A stretch of DNA of 64,000 nucleotides from Cyclina sinensis (Eukaryota; Mollusca; Bivalvia; Venerida; Veneridae). Shown piece by piece: positions 1 through 12,300 of the stretch. The position numbers were made by a program, and so were the translations under genes. The notes below the pieces were generated by a model. The model worked only from the letters and a program-made list of their open reading frames with translations, was not told the DNA's origin and made no database searches. Within the stretch, counting starts at the first letter, position 1; every line of letters starts with the position of its first letter. The stretch covers positions 28,705,290 through 28,769,289 of the forward strand of contig JAAONU010000016.1 of the NCBI GenBank assembly GCA_012932295.1, read 5' to 3'.

Positions 1-357
1 AGTTATCACATGTATGTAAATGGGTACTTGTGTTATTTAAAATCACAATGAGGTGTGATGCTGATTTATTGCAACATGTCACATTGTCAGTTGATATGTT
101 TTCTAATTTCCCCTTCATTTTATAGTTGTTGTTTTTTCTTTCAGCTGAAAAATCTAAATGACTTACTTAAAACTGTGATAATGTATGTTAAGTAATTAAG
201 AATTTACTGGTACTTGTATTACAGTCAGAAAATTCTTGTTACACTTGATATGGCTGGTTTGTAGGATTGTTTCATTTATTTACATCAGATGTAGATTATT
301 CGAGTAACTCACAATTTTCTGTAGAGATAATGATGAGTTTGCATTTATATTTTCCAG

Positions 358-473
358 AGAAGGCAATGAATGGTGATGATGAGCAAATGAGGTCACCGGC
401 CAAGTCGGATACACTGCGGTCAACTGATAGTGCTAGTGGCGGAGAAACACTTGAGGAACGCAGTAGTAAAGAG
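358..473 (+). CDS. ADD1: Adducin penultimate coding exon
   Basis: 116 bp between a pyrimidine-rich acceptor (AG at 356-357) and a GT donor at 474-475. It enters with two bases of a split codon and leaves in phase 0. It encodes an acidic, Ser-rich stretch reading KAMNGDDEQMRSPAKSDT and onward to RSSKE, typical of the disordered adducin tail. Confidence 0.8.
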
Positions 474-1764
474 GTATTACAGTTGTCAAAAATCTTTTAG
501 TGAAATCACATGATTGAAGCATGGAACTGCATTCCATACAAAGAAGGGACAATCATATCTAGTTAATGTCCACATAGAAGAGAACCCAATACCAGAAAAC
601 ACATGAGAAAGAACCATAATTTAAGAATGTGATGAACAGTAAAAATATTACAACAGAATAGTTCACAAGAACTAGAGAAAATTATCATGATAACCAAAAA
701 TATTTTGCTAAGGACTTCTAGTTATTGAAAAACTGTAATCATATATTGCATATAATATACCCAGTTATGCTCTTTCAGTTTATAGGTCTGTATGTTTTAG
801 TAAAAAAAGCATCTTTTTGTATACATAGCCAAGCCAGCGCCTACATTTGATCTTTAAATTCATTCATACACTGACCTCAATTGATACCTCATTAGTACAT
901 TCATGCATTTCATTAAACATATTCCTGTTCACAAAAAATAACGGAAAGATAATTATCCATTTCTTAGCCAATCAGAAGGAGATAAATTTTGTAAATATTT
1001 TTAAATCAGTCTTGCTTAATGTGTGGCTTCCAACATTTTTGCTCTGTTTATGTTTCATTTGCTCAACATTGATAAAAGGGCTGTTTTATATCCCATCTCC
1101 ACAAAACATGCATGAGGTTAATTGCACATAGCTGTCAAAAAAATGATACAAATTTGTGTTTATTTCATTTCAACAATTTTTGGAATGTCTATATCTACAT
1201 TGCATTAACAATGCACCATACTTCATTCAAGACACAGCCGATTTCTGTTTTATGTATGCTCTTGTCAAAATCTTGATGATTTTCTGACAAAGGGTGTTCA
1301 CCAAGGCTAAGTATTTTGACATTTTCTATAAAGACAGTTTAGTTTGTACTGACCATAGTTTTACAACAACCTTCACTGAACCCAAGTTTGCACCACCTGT
1401 AAGTCCAGTTTATATGAATAAAAAAAAAAAGTTTTGTAAATGAAGGTAGTCTATGAATGAAATTTGTTAAACAGGCTTACTGGTCTTAAAATAAAATTAC
1501 ATGGGTAAAAAGATTAAAGCATGAAAATCTTATTGCAAAAATAGTCATGAAAACTCTTCATATATTAATGATGGTACTAGACGGTACAGAAAAAGAAAAG
1601 AAAATTGGATTATCTTGGAATTATATTTTCCGCTATAATTTCAGGGCTCACCTACGAAGGAACACCCATCCCCTACGAAGGAAAAGAAGAAAAAGAAGAA
1701 ATTCCGTATGCCATCTTTCTCAAAAACTAAGAAAAACAAGGAAAGTAAAGAAAGTTCTATTTGA
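358..1764 (+). CDS. ADD1: Adducin, C-terminal two coding exons (5' part off the left edge)
   Basis: Seen: two exons join in phase 0. Exon 358-473 lies between TTTCCAG and GTATTA, exon 1645-1764 follows TTTCAG, and the stop TGA is at 1762-1764. The joined tail is acidic and Ser/Thr-rich, then carries two SPTKE-like repeats, a run of six lysines, FRMPSFSKTKKNK and a short SKESSI end. Known: this is the layout of the adducin tail, whose MARCKS-related domain binds calmodulin, helps adducin cap actin and recruit spectrin, and is a PKC target at the serine of the F-R-x-P-S-F motif. That serine codon is at 1714-1716. The head and neck exons would lie to the left of the window. Whether the animal has one adducin or several cannot be told, so the symbol is for the family. 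Other polybasic effector proteins are the only realistic alternative. Confidence 0.85.
1645..1764 (+). CDS. ADD1: Adducin terminal coding exon with MARCKS-related domain
   Basis: Acceptor AG at 1643-1644. It reads GSPTKEHPSPTKE, six lysines, then FRMPSFSKTKKNK, and stops at 1762. The polylysine block plus F-R-x-P-S-F is diagnostic for adducin. Confidence 0.88.
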   Translation, partial: GSPTKEHPSPTKEKKKKKKFRMPSFSKTKKNKESKESSI

Positions 1765-3893
1765 GTCGAAACCTGAACATCTCTATGTGCATAATGCAAA
1801 CTATTTTAAAACAGTCGTGATAGTAAACTTTTGTATTGTATAAGTCATATATAATTGGACAGTCAGAATGTCAAAGGTCAGAATCTGCCAAGATGATTGG
1901 TCAGCTGCATCAGGCCAGGAGGTTCAAAGTGGAAAGGTCAAATCAAGGATGAATGGTCATAAAAATCAAGAGAAGTAACTTCTGTCTGCTGTTGTGGAGA
2001 AATCACCAAGATCCAGTTTCGTTTTAAAAAAAAAAAAAAAAAAAGGAAGAAAGAATTGTGAACCTTTTTTTACTTTTGAGAAATAGCTGAAAAATGATTA
2101 ATGAAAGAACAAGTGTTTCTGAATCGTGAACACGAACCCCTAATAAGCTGATTTTTCTGATACAGATGGACCTATATGACATGTCCCTTTTCTTTTCCTT
2201 ATTCTACCTTTTGGGGATTTCGGACTATAGCATGCAATAGAAGCAGTATGTAGGTTTATTCCCTTTTTTAGTTCGCTTGCCCAATTGTTCAACTTGTTTT
2301 TATTATCACATTTAAAATCCATAATGTAAATTCATCCCATATCATTCGTTAAAGTGAATTTTAGTTTGTTTCATTTTGCATTATTGATCTTCCAGGTTCG
2401 CTTGTAGGCTTTATATATCTACAGAAAATATGTGTTAATTGCAGTATCGCTGTATCTGATGCAGTTTTTGTGTAGCAGATACAGTAGTTTAACAGCTCAG
2501 TGAGAAAGATTACTTAAGATTTGAATATGCTTGTAACATAGGTGCTTTTTGCACACGTGCTTCTGTAATGAAAAGAGTAGAAAAATTGAGCAACTGTATT
2601 GCATTTATTCGGATGTATATGGTAAAACAGTGCATTTTGTTGCAGGAGTTTTAATCTAGGTGTCTTTTTATGAATGGGATACAGTAAATGTAATCGTTTT
2701 TCCATTTCTTTAGAACTCATTTAGGGTGGTAGAACCAGACACATTCTTTGCAAATACTTCAATAATAAAGAAAGTGGTTGGAGAAGAATGCTCCAAAGAT
2801 TCACTTGGCAAAGGAGGTTAGATTTAAGCATTAAAGGACTAGTTTAAAGGGGGAGCCACAATCTTTTCGAACGTGCAGGTCTCTGCTGTCGAAGTTTCGT
2901 GTGGACACCTCATTTCTTTAATACACTTTCTTTCGCATTTTCATTTTGTAAATGGATAGCTTAAATCTTATCACAGTGTGTGTGTCAATAGAATTATCAC
3001 ATTACATGTTTTCCTTCATATTCTGAAACTTGGTGGAACAAAAGGTTCGGTATGAGGGTTTCTTTGTCACATTTTATAAATCAGAATTGTATGCAGATAA
3101 GAGAAAAAAAATGTGCAAGTTAGCAGAAGCGGTTTGAAATTTTATGAAAGTTTTACTTTATGTTAACATTGGTTTATGTTAGAGTCATGAGTATTCTTTG
3201 GGAGGAAAAATACACAAACAGGTAAGGTATCTTACTTTTACTTATGACATGAATGACTGTGCTGTATATTGGCTAGTAACAAATATTATAATAACCTGTT
3301 TTGAACAGTTATGCTTCTGTGAAAATAATATACAGTGTAATTTGTTACTGCCATCTCTAAATAGATTTATTATCATCATGTAGATATTGTAATTTTATAG
3401 TGTCTTAAGAGTTTTAAGTTTTATCTTCAATTTTACAAGTAACTGTTGTTATAGCATTATTGTTAAACTTTGCATATTTTTTTTTCTCCTGTGTAATTTT
3501 TTTTTTTTTGCCCGAGATATTTGGTTTGAAAATGTTAAAAATAATAGATCAGTAATCTCTTGCAAGTTAAGGTAGTAGAATCCCTAAGAAAACTTTTTTT
3601 TAAAAAACCTTGAGAATTGATGTTTATGCTTGAAATTGTTACAGTAATTTTTAAGAAATGCAATGGTAGATTCTGCACAGGTAGCGAGATAAGATAATTA
3701 ATGTTTGAAATCAAGCAAAGCATTTGAGAAGTAATTGAAACAGTTTACAATTGAATGAAGGTTAACACCCAGGATTATTTGAAATTTTACGAGTAAGATA
3801 TCACAACACTTGTGAAAACTGTCTCACTACCTTAACTTGATAGTTCTTTAGATAGTGCCTATGTACATACTGTTTCACAGATGAATTTCTTTC

Positions 3894-3899
3894 AATAAA
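3894..3899 (+). promoter_or_regulatory. Candidate adducin poly(A) signal, proximal
   Basis: AATAAA about 2.1 kb past the adducin stop. A Pumilio-type word, TGTACATA, lies just upstream at 3862-3869, and T/G-rich sequence follows. Confidence 0.45.
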
Positions 3900-5929
3900 C
3901 CGTCTGTACTTAAAATTTTGCTTGTAATCTTAAGTGTACATTGTTTGAGGGCAGGTGCATTAAAGTGTATGTCGACAATGTCTTCTAATGTTTTTCATCT
4001 TTAATCAATTACCAGAAAAGGTGTGGTTGTTCACTCATCATTGTTGCAGTCTTCAAAAAGGTACTTAGTAGTTAAGTTGCCCATAGTGGAATTAAAAAGA
4101 AAAAAATTGTACCGGTATATGGAACAAATAGTTTGACCAAAAAAATACAATGTACTTGATCCTCTGTCGACAGTTAAATGTCAATATTTGCAGAAGAAAA
4201 TGATAGGTGTTTTGGAAGAAATTTGTTCATAGAAATAACATGCAAAGAAGAAATTTAGCTGGATGAAATCTGTTGATATCTAAAGACAGGAGAGCTTTAA
4301 AAGAAAGCTTGTGAAAGGCTGGAAATGGGGGGTTTTCTTGGGGTTGGGGGTTACTATACAGGCTGTGATTTCAAACATCACTTTAGTCATTGTATGTTGC
4401 ATTATTGCATTGTTTTTGTGTTGACAGGGTTTTCTAAAAACTGGAGCATTTCATTTCTGTGTTTGCTTTACTGAGCTTATGTACTACAGAATAATGAATC
4501 ATCTCAGAATGGTTGATTAATGATTCTTGCTTTTACATCATTTGCCCTCAATTAAGGATAGACATTCACTTTTTCATTTCTTCAGATGGATACTGTTCTC
4601 GCGTTGAAAAACCTTTGAAAAAATTTTCTGGAACATGTTTCTTTGAAGATTTGTATCAAACTTTGCAAAATAGTGCCATAGAAGGATTTCCTGCTCATAC
4701 AAAAGTTCAAAACAAATATGTAAAAAGATATTTCAAATTCATATACATTAGTACATGTACTATAGATATACAGACTATAAGCAATACTAGTTCAGATACA
4801 GATATAGACAAAGATTTTAAATATAAGTAATAATTTCTTCAGAAATTAAATTATACATTGTGCCTTCTGGTAATTGATACCTCTAAAGGGGCATTGCTCA
4901 GAACTTGCTTGAAGGTTTGGAATGAATGCCTAAGGATTCCCAAATAGGGTAGATTTTATTATACCATTAAACCGTTTCATAAAGAGTACAAGAAGTTATG
5001 TTTTGTGAGAAATTAGAAGAAATATTAGAAAAAAAATAGAGGATTTTTATGAAGCCATAAGCTTTAATGTCCCGAAAAACAGTACAATTAAGCAGAGCGT
5101 ATGAAATTATATTATAGTCATATGCTAAAGTGCAGATAATCTGTAATGGAAAGCAAAGTAACAAGTTTCATGATAGTATCAACTACTGCTTGAAATGTAC
5201 GTTTATATCTTTTGTACGTGTAGATGTTAAATGTAATGTCAGTGTAAACACATGTTTCATTTTATATATACATAAATCATGATATGTTCAACACATTTTT
5301 GTGTACACGTTTAGGATCAGACATTATTTTAGCGTACATATAAAATAGTAAACACAAATTTACGAGTTCATTTAACAGTTTTTATCAATAATTTATTTAT
5401 TAACAAACATATAGAGGTATGTAACCTATCTTTTTGCCTTTCCTTAAACCTGCCAGCCTTTTCTTTGTCATTGGAATTGCCAGTTGGAGGTCACATCATT
5501 TGTGAACCTGTTTGAAAAGCAGTCTACAGTCATTTTTTTCCAAAATCTACAGTTTTGGTCATCTGAAATGAACAGCTAGGAGAAAACGAACTTATTCTGT
5601 TTAGTGGTAGAGGTTCATTAAAAGAATTCCATGACATTTGGCAGGATATTTTATAGATGGTACGATTTTTTAATGCTTGAGAAATGAAATACTAAAATTG
5701 GGATGTTGTATATTCCTTCTCAAGTCAAAATCTTTCTTTTCAATATTGTCAACTTTCGCCATTGTGTGTATTACAGCTGTTGAACTGCAGACCGTTCTCA
5801 CATATGCGGCTAAATCTCAAACACTGTTAATATTACTGTTGTACATTTCACTGTTTCCTGTATGTACTCTATTTTCTATGAACCGTATGTGTTTCAAGCT
5901 TATAGTATGCCTATGTACATGCTGTGTCC

Positions 5930-5935
5930 AATAAA
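5930..5935 (+). promoter_or_regulatory. Candidate adducin poly(A) signal, distal
   Basis: AATAAA about 4.2 kb past the stop, followed within 20-30 bases by T-rich sequence. It would give a very long 3' UTR. Confidence 0.4.
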
Positions 5936-6656
5936 AACGACAAATTCTCAGCATCGATTTTGTTCCTTATTTTTCAAGCATAGTGAAGGGGGATCCTTCA
6001 CAAGCACATAATTACTATCTTTGTTTGGGTTGAAATATTGTTGAGTCGTGTGTTAGTATTTTGTGAGGCTTGTAAAAACTTCAAAGACATGTCATTTACA
6101 TTTAAACCTCCATGCCATTTTGCATTCCCAGATTTCTGTTGTCTATTTGATTGAACCTGCAACCTACTTACCTGTCTCTTGGGGGAATAACAATTTCGGT
6201 TTTAACCTGTGATCCCCCTAGTCACAGGCAGATGTGTTAACTACTGTGTATGAAAGCTAGCCAAATTGTCAAGAGGGGAAAGAACTGGACAGAGTGCTGA
6301 ATGTGACTAATGCAAAGAATTCACACCAGATATTGATGTATCAAATTGTTCATACAGGTAGCAGCTTTGCTAATAATGAATATTGAAGACAGGCTAACAA
6401 GACTTAACCCAGTTGAGGTGTACTTGCATTGTAAAGAAAATACTGGCCCAAAGTCAGTCAGGGCCATAAAAAGTTTCAGAACTCAAGACTAATGGCATTG
6501 AACTTAAATCCTCAACATGGACCCTGTGATTGTACGCCTAGCTTAAACCTCAGACTTGCAATGCTTAAACAGCAATGTATTCTGTATCTTACAGAAAAAA
6601 TCGGTAATAAAGGAAAGCCCTCCAAAATGTTATTTATACTAGGTTTTAAAATTTTA
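5936..6656. other. Intergenic, nothing recognised
   Basis: AT-rich sequence without a supportable exon, tRNA or obvious repeat. Confidence 0.5.
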
Positions 6657-6838
6657 TTATGCCCCCTCTTCAAAGAAGTGGGGGTATATTGCTTTGCATT
6701 TGTCTGTCGGTCGGTCCGTAGACCAAATGGTTTCCAACCAATAACTAAAGAATGCTTAGGCCTAGGAACTTCAAACTTGGTAGGATGATTGTCCATCACC
6801 AGTAGATGACCCCTATTGATTTTGGGGTCAAGGGGTCA

Positions 6839-6853
6839 AGGTCACATTGACCT
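6839..6853. promoter_or_regulatory. ERE-like palindrome in repeat
   Basis: AGGTCACATTGACCT is an exact inverted repeat of AGGTCA with a 3-bp spacer, the consensus oestrogen response element. It sits inside TE copy 1, and function is unknown. Confidence 0.5.
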
Positions 6854-6975
6854 TGTAGGTAGAAACGGTTTCCGACCAATAACTAAAGAACGCTTAGGCC
6901 TAGGAACTTCAAACTTGGTAGGATGATTGTCCATCACCAGTAGATGACCCCTATTGATTTTGGGGTCAAAGGTCA

Positions 6976-6990
6976 AGGTCACATTGACCT
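6976..6990. promoter_or_regulatory. ERE-like palindrome in repeat, second copy
   Basis: The same AGGTCACATTGACCT, 137 bp further on in the next repeat unit. The overlapping TCAAGGTCA also fits an ERR/NR5A monomer site. Confidence 0.5.
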
Positions 6991-7387
6991 TGTAGGTAGA
7001 AACGGTTTCCAACCAATAACCAGAGAACGCTTTGACCTAGGATCACCAAACTTGGTTTGCTGGTTGGTCATCACCAGTAGATGACCCCTATTGACTTTGA
7101 GGTCATTAGGTCAAAGGTCAAGCTCACAGAGACTTTGACTCTAAAAACGGTTTCCGATCAATAACTAGAGAATGCTTTGACCTAGGTTCACCAGACTTGG
7201 TGTGCTGGTTGGTCATGACCAGTAAATGACCCCTATTGATTTTGAGGTCATTAGGTCAAAGGTCAAGGCCACAGGGACCTTGATCCTAAAAACGGTTTCT
7301 GATCAATAACTAGAGAACGCTTTGGCCCAACCACAAGCAATTAGGTGCTGCCGGGGGGCATTTATGTTTTACAAACATTTCTTGTTT

Positions 7388-8288
7388 CCTATGTTTATTC
7401 ATGAAGAAACAAACTTTCATTCTCAAAATGAACTGAACTTGAATAATGTTAATTCATTTCCAGCCCTGATGATGATGTATAGAAGTTTTGTTGTTCTATG
7501 CCAAGGAAGATTCTAAATTGTAATAGTCAAAACTACAAGTTGGTTATGCAGTCTAATCATGGTCTGCACTGGTTGCTACTCAGTAAATTTTTGCTCGATA
7601 CCTCCATATAGTCTATTATGTAATTTAAAAAAATGGACATACACACTTTTGGAATTTAGCAGTGTATGACCCTCTTGTCTATCCATAATTTTTGCATGCT
7701 TTGATGGATTTATAAATTTGTAACAAGACCCAGGTCCCATTTCATACTTTAACATCAGGTAAACAAGACATGATTTGTCTCATCAGTAGAACAAACAGCT
7801 GGGGTTTTTTTTGGTTTGTTTTTTCTTAAATTGTAAGTGCAATATGATAACAGAGGTGTTTAACAATTATATGTTACACTAATTATATCTAATACTGAGA
7901 AACTTTTCTTCTGGTTATTTCATTACAATAACAATTTCACCATCAACTTCAAATGTCATCTCAGCAGTCAGAAAAAGAATAAATATATAGTTGACGGATC
8001 AAAACAAAATTTCCCATGATCTGTGACTGTAAGTTGTACAGTTATAAATACAATGTAGTGGTGAGCAACTTATGGAACAATTCCACCAATCACTTACCAA
8101 ATGTCCAGACTGCAGTGACAGATAAAAATGGCTGTTCGTTGAGAAGATTTACAATGTCTGACAATAAATGTTTAGTTTATAACTATTTTAGCTCTCGCCA
8201 AACTGTTTTCATGTGCAAAGACTTAGTTCTCTCCTGACTGAGTTTCAAATCATAGACTTAGCCCACCCACCCACTCCCCAATCCCCAC
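7388..8288. other. Intergenic, nothing recognised
   Basis: AT-rich with no supportable exon or repeat. Confidence 0.5.
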
Positions 8289-8912
8289 AGCTGGTTGCAG
8301 TTCAAACAGAATGTTCTCTTATGTCCTTAAAATTATTCTGAAGCATGGTACCAGCCAGCTGGTTTCAGTTCAAGTAGAATGTTCTCTTATGTCCTTAAAA
8401 CTACACTGACACAAGGTACCAGTCAGCTGGTTTCAGTTCAAGCAGAATGTTCTCTTATGTCCTTAACACTACACTGACACAAGGTACCAGCCAGCTGGTT
8501 TCAGTTCAAGCAGAATGTTCTCTTGTGTCCTTCACACTACACTGACACAAGGTACCCGCCAGGTGGTTTCAGTTCAAGCAGAATGTTCTCTTAAGTCCTT
8601 AACACTACACTGACAAGGTACCAGCCAGCTGAATGTTCTCATATCCTTAACACTACACTGAAGCATGGTACCAGCCAGCAGCTTTCAGTTCAAGTAGAAT
8701 GTAGTTAAAGTAGAATGTTCTCTAATGTCCTCAACACTTTACTGAGACATGGTACCAGCCGGCTTGTTTCAGTTCAAGCAGAATCTTCTCTTATGTCCTG
8801 AACACTACACTGGGACCTGGTACTAAGCCAGCCAGTTTTAGTTCAAAGAGATTGTTTTCTTATGTCCTTTACACTGAAACATGGTACCAGCCAGCTGGTT
8901 TCAGTTCCAGTT
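8289..8912. repeat. 68-bp tandem array
   Basis: The word AGCTGGTTTCAGTTCAAG recurs at 8289, 8357, 8425, 8493 and 8561, an exact 68-bp period, with later units degraded. About nine copies. It lies just downstream of the PEX26 stop, in or near its 3' UTR. Confidence 0.9.
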
Positions 8913-9089
8913 TTTAACACTAAAATTCTATCTTCCAGGCCTATAGGGTGTAAATATTGCTTTCAAAATTTTCATTGTATTTTGCCACACAGTCATCAGC
9001 TTGAGATATGTGTTAGATGCATTACCTACAATAAAAAAAAAAAAACTTAAAAATTACTTCATTACATTCACAGAAAGTGTTTTCTTTAA

Positions 9090-9340
9090 CTATTCTTGAA
9101 AAAAAAAGCTTGTATTAAGCACTTTTTTTTTCTTCAAGAAATCGGTATTGTTAACACAGGGGACCTGATCAATAACTTCAGCTTGAACCCATAAAACTAT
9201 TCCTTCAATACACTGAGTACAAATCAATCTTAGGCACACATCCTTTAATTTTGTGTTAAAACTTTTTACATTTGCAAGAAGATCTAAAAAAGCCTGATAA
9301 AGCCATTGAAGATGAAAAACACACACACACACAAAACCCA
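9090..9340 (-). CDS. PEX26: PEX26 exon 5 (C-terminal tail)
   Basis: Acceptor TTTAG at 9341-9345. It encodes VGFVCVCVF then LQWLYQAFLDLLANVKS, comparable to the LHFLYKLAQLF region of human PEX26, and stops TAG at 9090-9092. The acceptor is the least certain boundary in this gene because it makes a (GT)n microsatellite coding. Confidence 0.68.
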
Positions 9341-12300
9341 CTAAATTATCAACAAATGCAATATTCAGATATACTTATTTAACTGATATAAATTTCAGTC
9401 AATTATACTTCAAGATTTTTTTCATTTTTTTTTATAATAATGGTATATTCAAATATCTAAAAAGAAATACAAACCATTCAGAAGAAGTTTTGCCAGGATG
9501 CAAAAGCTTACAACTGCCAATGCAATTTTCAACAAACCATCTAATGTAGGAAAAGTCAGTTTGCTTGCCAGTAAACAACCAAAATACTTTATGTGTTTTA
9601 AAATGGAAATTTCAGAATCTGAAAAAAAAAATGTTTTATATGCAAATTACTGAACTACTCAATCTTATATATAGATTAAACACTTTACCTGAACTGCATG
9701 CTGGCAAAGTAATGAAATGTGTATAGGAACATAACCATTCAGTGCTATGTAAACCCTTTTTTGATATGTAAAGTATCCAGTCTTTAGTTCAGTTTTCTAG
9801 TGATTTTTTTTCTTCCTTTTTCAAGTTTAAAATCCACACTTTAAGGTTTTTTTCCCCCAATAAAATGCACCTTCTGAATCTCAATGTAGATAGTTCATAA
9901 AATTAGTTGGGGAAACAAATATATTTTGTTACTCATACTGTGGTAGAAACATGGATTTAATTAGAATTTAAATAAACTTAAGTACAAAACTTAGAACTAA
10001 ATAACTTATTTAACTACTTTGACAATTTCTGACAAAATTGTTTTTACTCCAAATGTTGTATCAAATTAACTTACCACTTTCATCAGTGTCTGTTTTATGA
10101 TCAGTGTTTGACACTTCTTTTGAATTATTGTCTTCTTCCAAATCATCTGTCTCTTTAGACTCACTCACTATTTTTGTATTTATTTGTTCACACTGATTCA
10201 ACATTCTATCTTTCACGTCCTGGCTAAGGTGTGTACATGAATTCAGGAACTGTGGAACTAATAAGAGTCTGCCTTGAGGAAGCATTACATGCTCAATATA
10301 AAGGGCAGCAACTCTGTCATAACCTGGTTTGTAAGAGTTATCTTCACACCTCAGCCACAGACTAGCTAATGCATGACACTGTGTATACTCCTTCACCCTT
10401 GCATGTAATAAAATGCTGAAATGAGATTTTGTAAAACTGAGATTGAGCATTCATAAATTATTAATTGATACACAGTCTATGACAATTTGCACTGTAAAAG
10501 TGACTTACAGCCTATTTGTTAAGTCAATGATTTTCTTCTCAACTTCAAATCTGACTCTTCATAACTGATCTGAAGGCACTGTGCAAGCAAACAGACCACA
10601 TCTCTGTAATGTAATCACATGTGTTTTATGTGCATCAGTGTATAATAGGTACCTTTGCACAGAAGACTCTAGCCATTCTGGTAAACAGCTAAGTACATGT
10701 ACAATGGCCAACCTGACAGAATAGTGTGTGTTTTAAGTCACTGGTTTGATCCTACTGGCAAAATATGAGATGATCTGACAATTTGCTCGCTTTACAGAAC
10801 ACATAACCAAAAATGTGTTAACAAGAGATAAAAACAGCCTCTTGATCTACAGTGTACATACAAATGATCATGCACAGTTTGTGTGAAGATGGATCAATAT
10901 AGCTTATAAATCTAGTTTTTGCAACCTGCAGTTATCAGAGGTATGTATAGGTGACCATTAGGTAAAATTATTTTTAAGATACAACTTGAAATGAATGCTC
11001 TGCATCCCTTTCAAATGAAGATTTCTCAGTAAAAACCAGCAGATCACATCTGTATCTTTTTGTTATGCCAACTTATAAATGTAGCATCAGTATTCTAAAA
11101 TGTTTTTGCAGCATCTTACCATAGCTGTATAACTGTGCTGGGACAAAGTTCAATACTGCTGTAAATATCCTGAATCAAAGGTAACACATCTTGCCATTGA
11201 TTCATTTCTGCCAAAGCCTGAATACACAATACACATAACTGTTCCAAACAATTCCTGGCCCTGTAATTATAAAAAATAAGTTGCTGTGTTTATAAATACT
11301 TATCACAAAAGTCTTGTGCAACAAAGCTTTGAAAATTTCAGGAATGTGAGGATACTCCTGGCTTGCTTAGCACAGAAAGAAACCTTGTGATAGTACTGGC
11401 ACAAGATTGTATCAGCCAAATATCAGTCAATTTCATATAAACGTGAAGTTTCTGATGGCCAATTCTAGTACATTTTCCAAGTATTAATTTGTGTCAATAG
11501 GTTGACAGTTGCAAAGAGTATCATTAAATCTAATTATTAAGAAGAGATCTAAATACAATCACTGAGTGTTTACTGGGCTCTGGTATGTATATTAACATAA
11601 GTACCTGTTTGGCTGAAGCTAGATAAATGCATTCGGCCAAAGACCTTGAATACTATACATGAAGTAAAGGCTCAGTCATGGTATTATTTTAAGTCTCTGC
11701 ATTTGGTAAAAGCTTGGCAGGTTTCATTTAAAATAAACTTTTTTTAATCTACTTATTTTTGAGAGAGTTAAACATAAAAATTATAATGAGATGTGGTCGA
11801 AACATGTTTGGGGATCTGACATCTGTTCTAGACTGGGTCTAATCCAAAACTTTATTAAGAGGGAAAGCGCAACATGCTCAAAAACACATAGCAAAATATG
11901 TATAACAAAATACATTGAATATCACATTTTAAAAGTTTATTCAGTAGCTAATCACACATTTATTTGACATTTTGCTCACCCAGTTAAGGAAAAGCAAGAA
12001 TAGTGTAAAAAAAAAAATCTATTTTATATAAAATGTAAACAACAAAATACCTTTCCTTTTAATAAGAATGCAGTTAAGATTGTGTAACTGGGCTTAAATG
12101 AATAAAACTTCATTTTCATATGTGACGGTTGGATTCATTTGCTCAAAGGTAATTCTTGTAGACTTTAAATATTTCTTAAGTAACTCGGATCGAATGCATA
12201 AATATGCCGAGCTGCCTAATATATCGTTCCGACAGAAAACCTTGCGACACATGCTATAGGAAAATGAGCAATATCAATATGATGTGGCTTTGCCAAGAAG

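Larger units (their letters stand above)
1765..5935 (+). other. Adducin 3' UTR and downstream non-coding DNA
   Basis: No convincing exon follows the adducin stop. Two canonical AATAAA hexamers on the plus strand fit polyadenylation: 3894-3899 and 5930-5935. Each is preceded by the word GCCTATGTACAT, at about 3857 and 5910. An A-run lies near 2029-2045. Which 3' end is used cannot be read from the sequence. Confidence 0.5.
6657..7387 (-). mobile_element. Repeat-cored interspersed element, copy 1
   Basis: Seen: a CCCCC-TCTTCAAAGAAGT-GGGGG hairpin at the left end, a core of about five tandem units of about 143 bp (each containing GGTTTC-rACCAATAACTA and several GGTCA words), and a right end CCGGGGGGCAT...ACATTTCTTGTTT. 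Read on the minus strand it starts AAACAAGAAATGT. No coding capacity. Known: bivalves carry abundant non-autonomous elements with tandem-repeat cores, such as pearl and Helitron/Helentron-like elements. Membership here is inferred. Confidence 0.7.
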
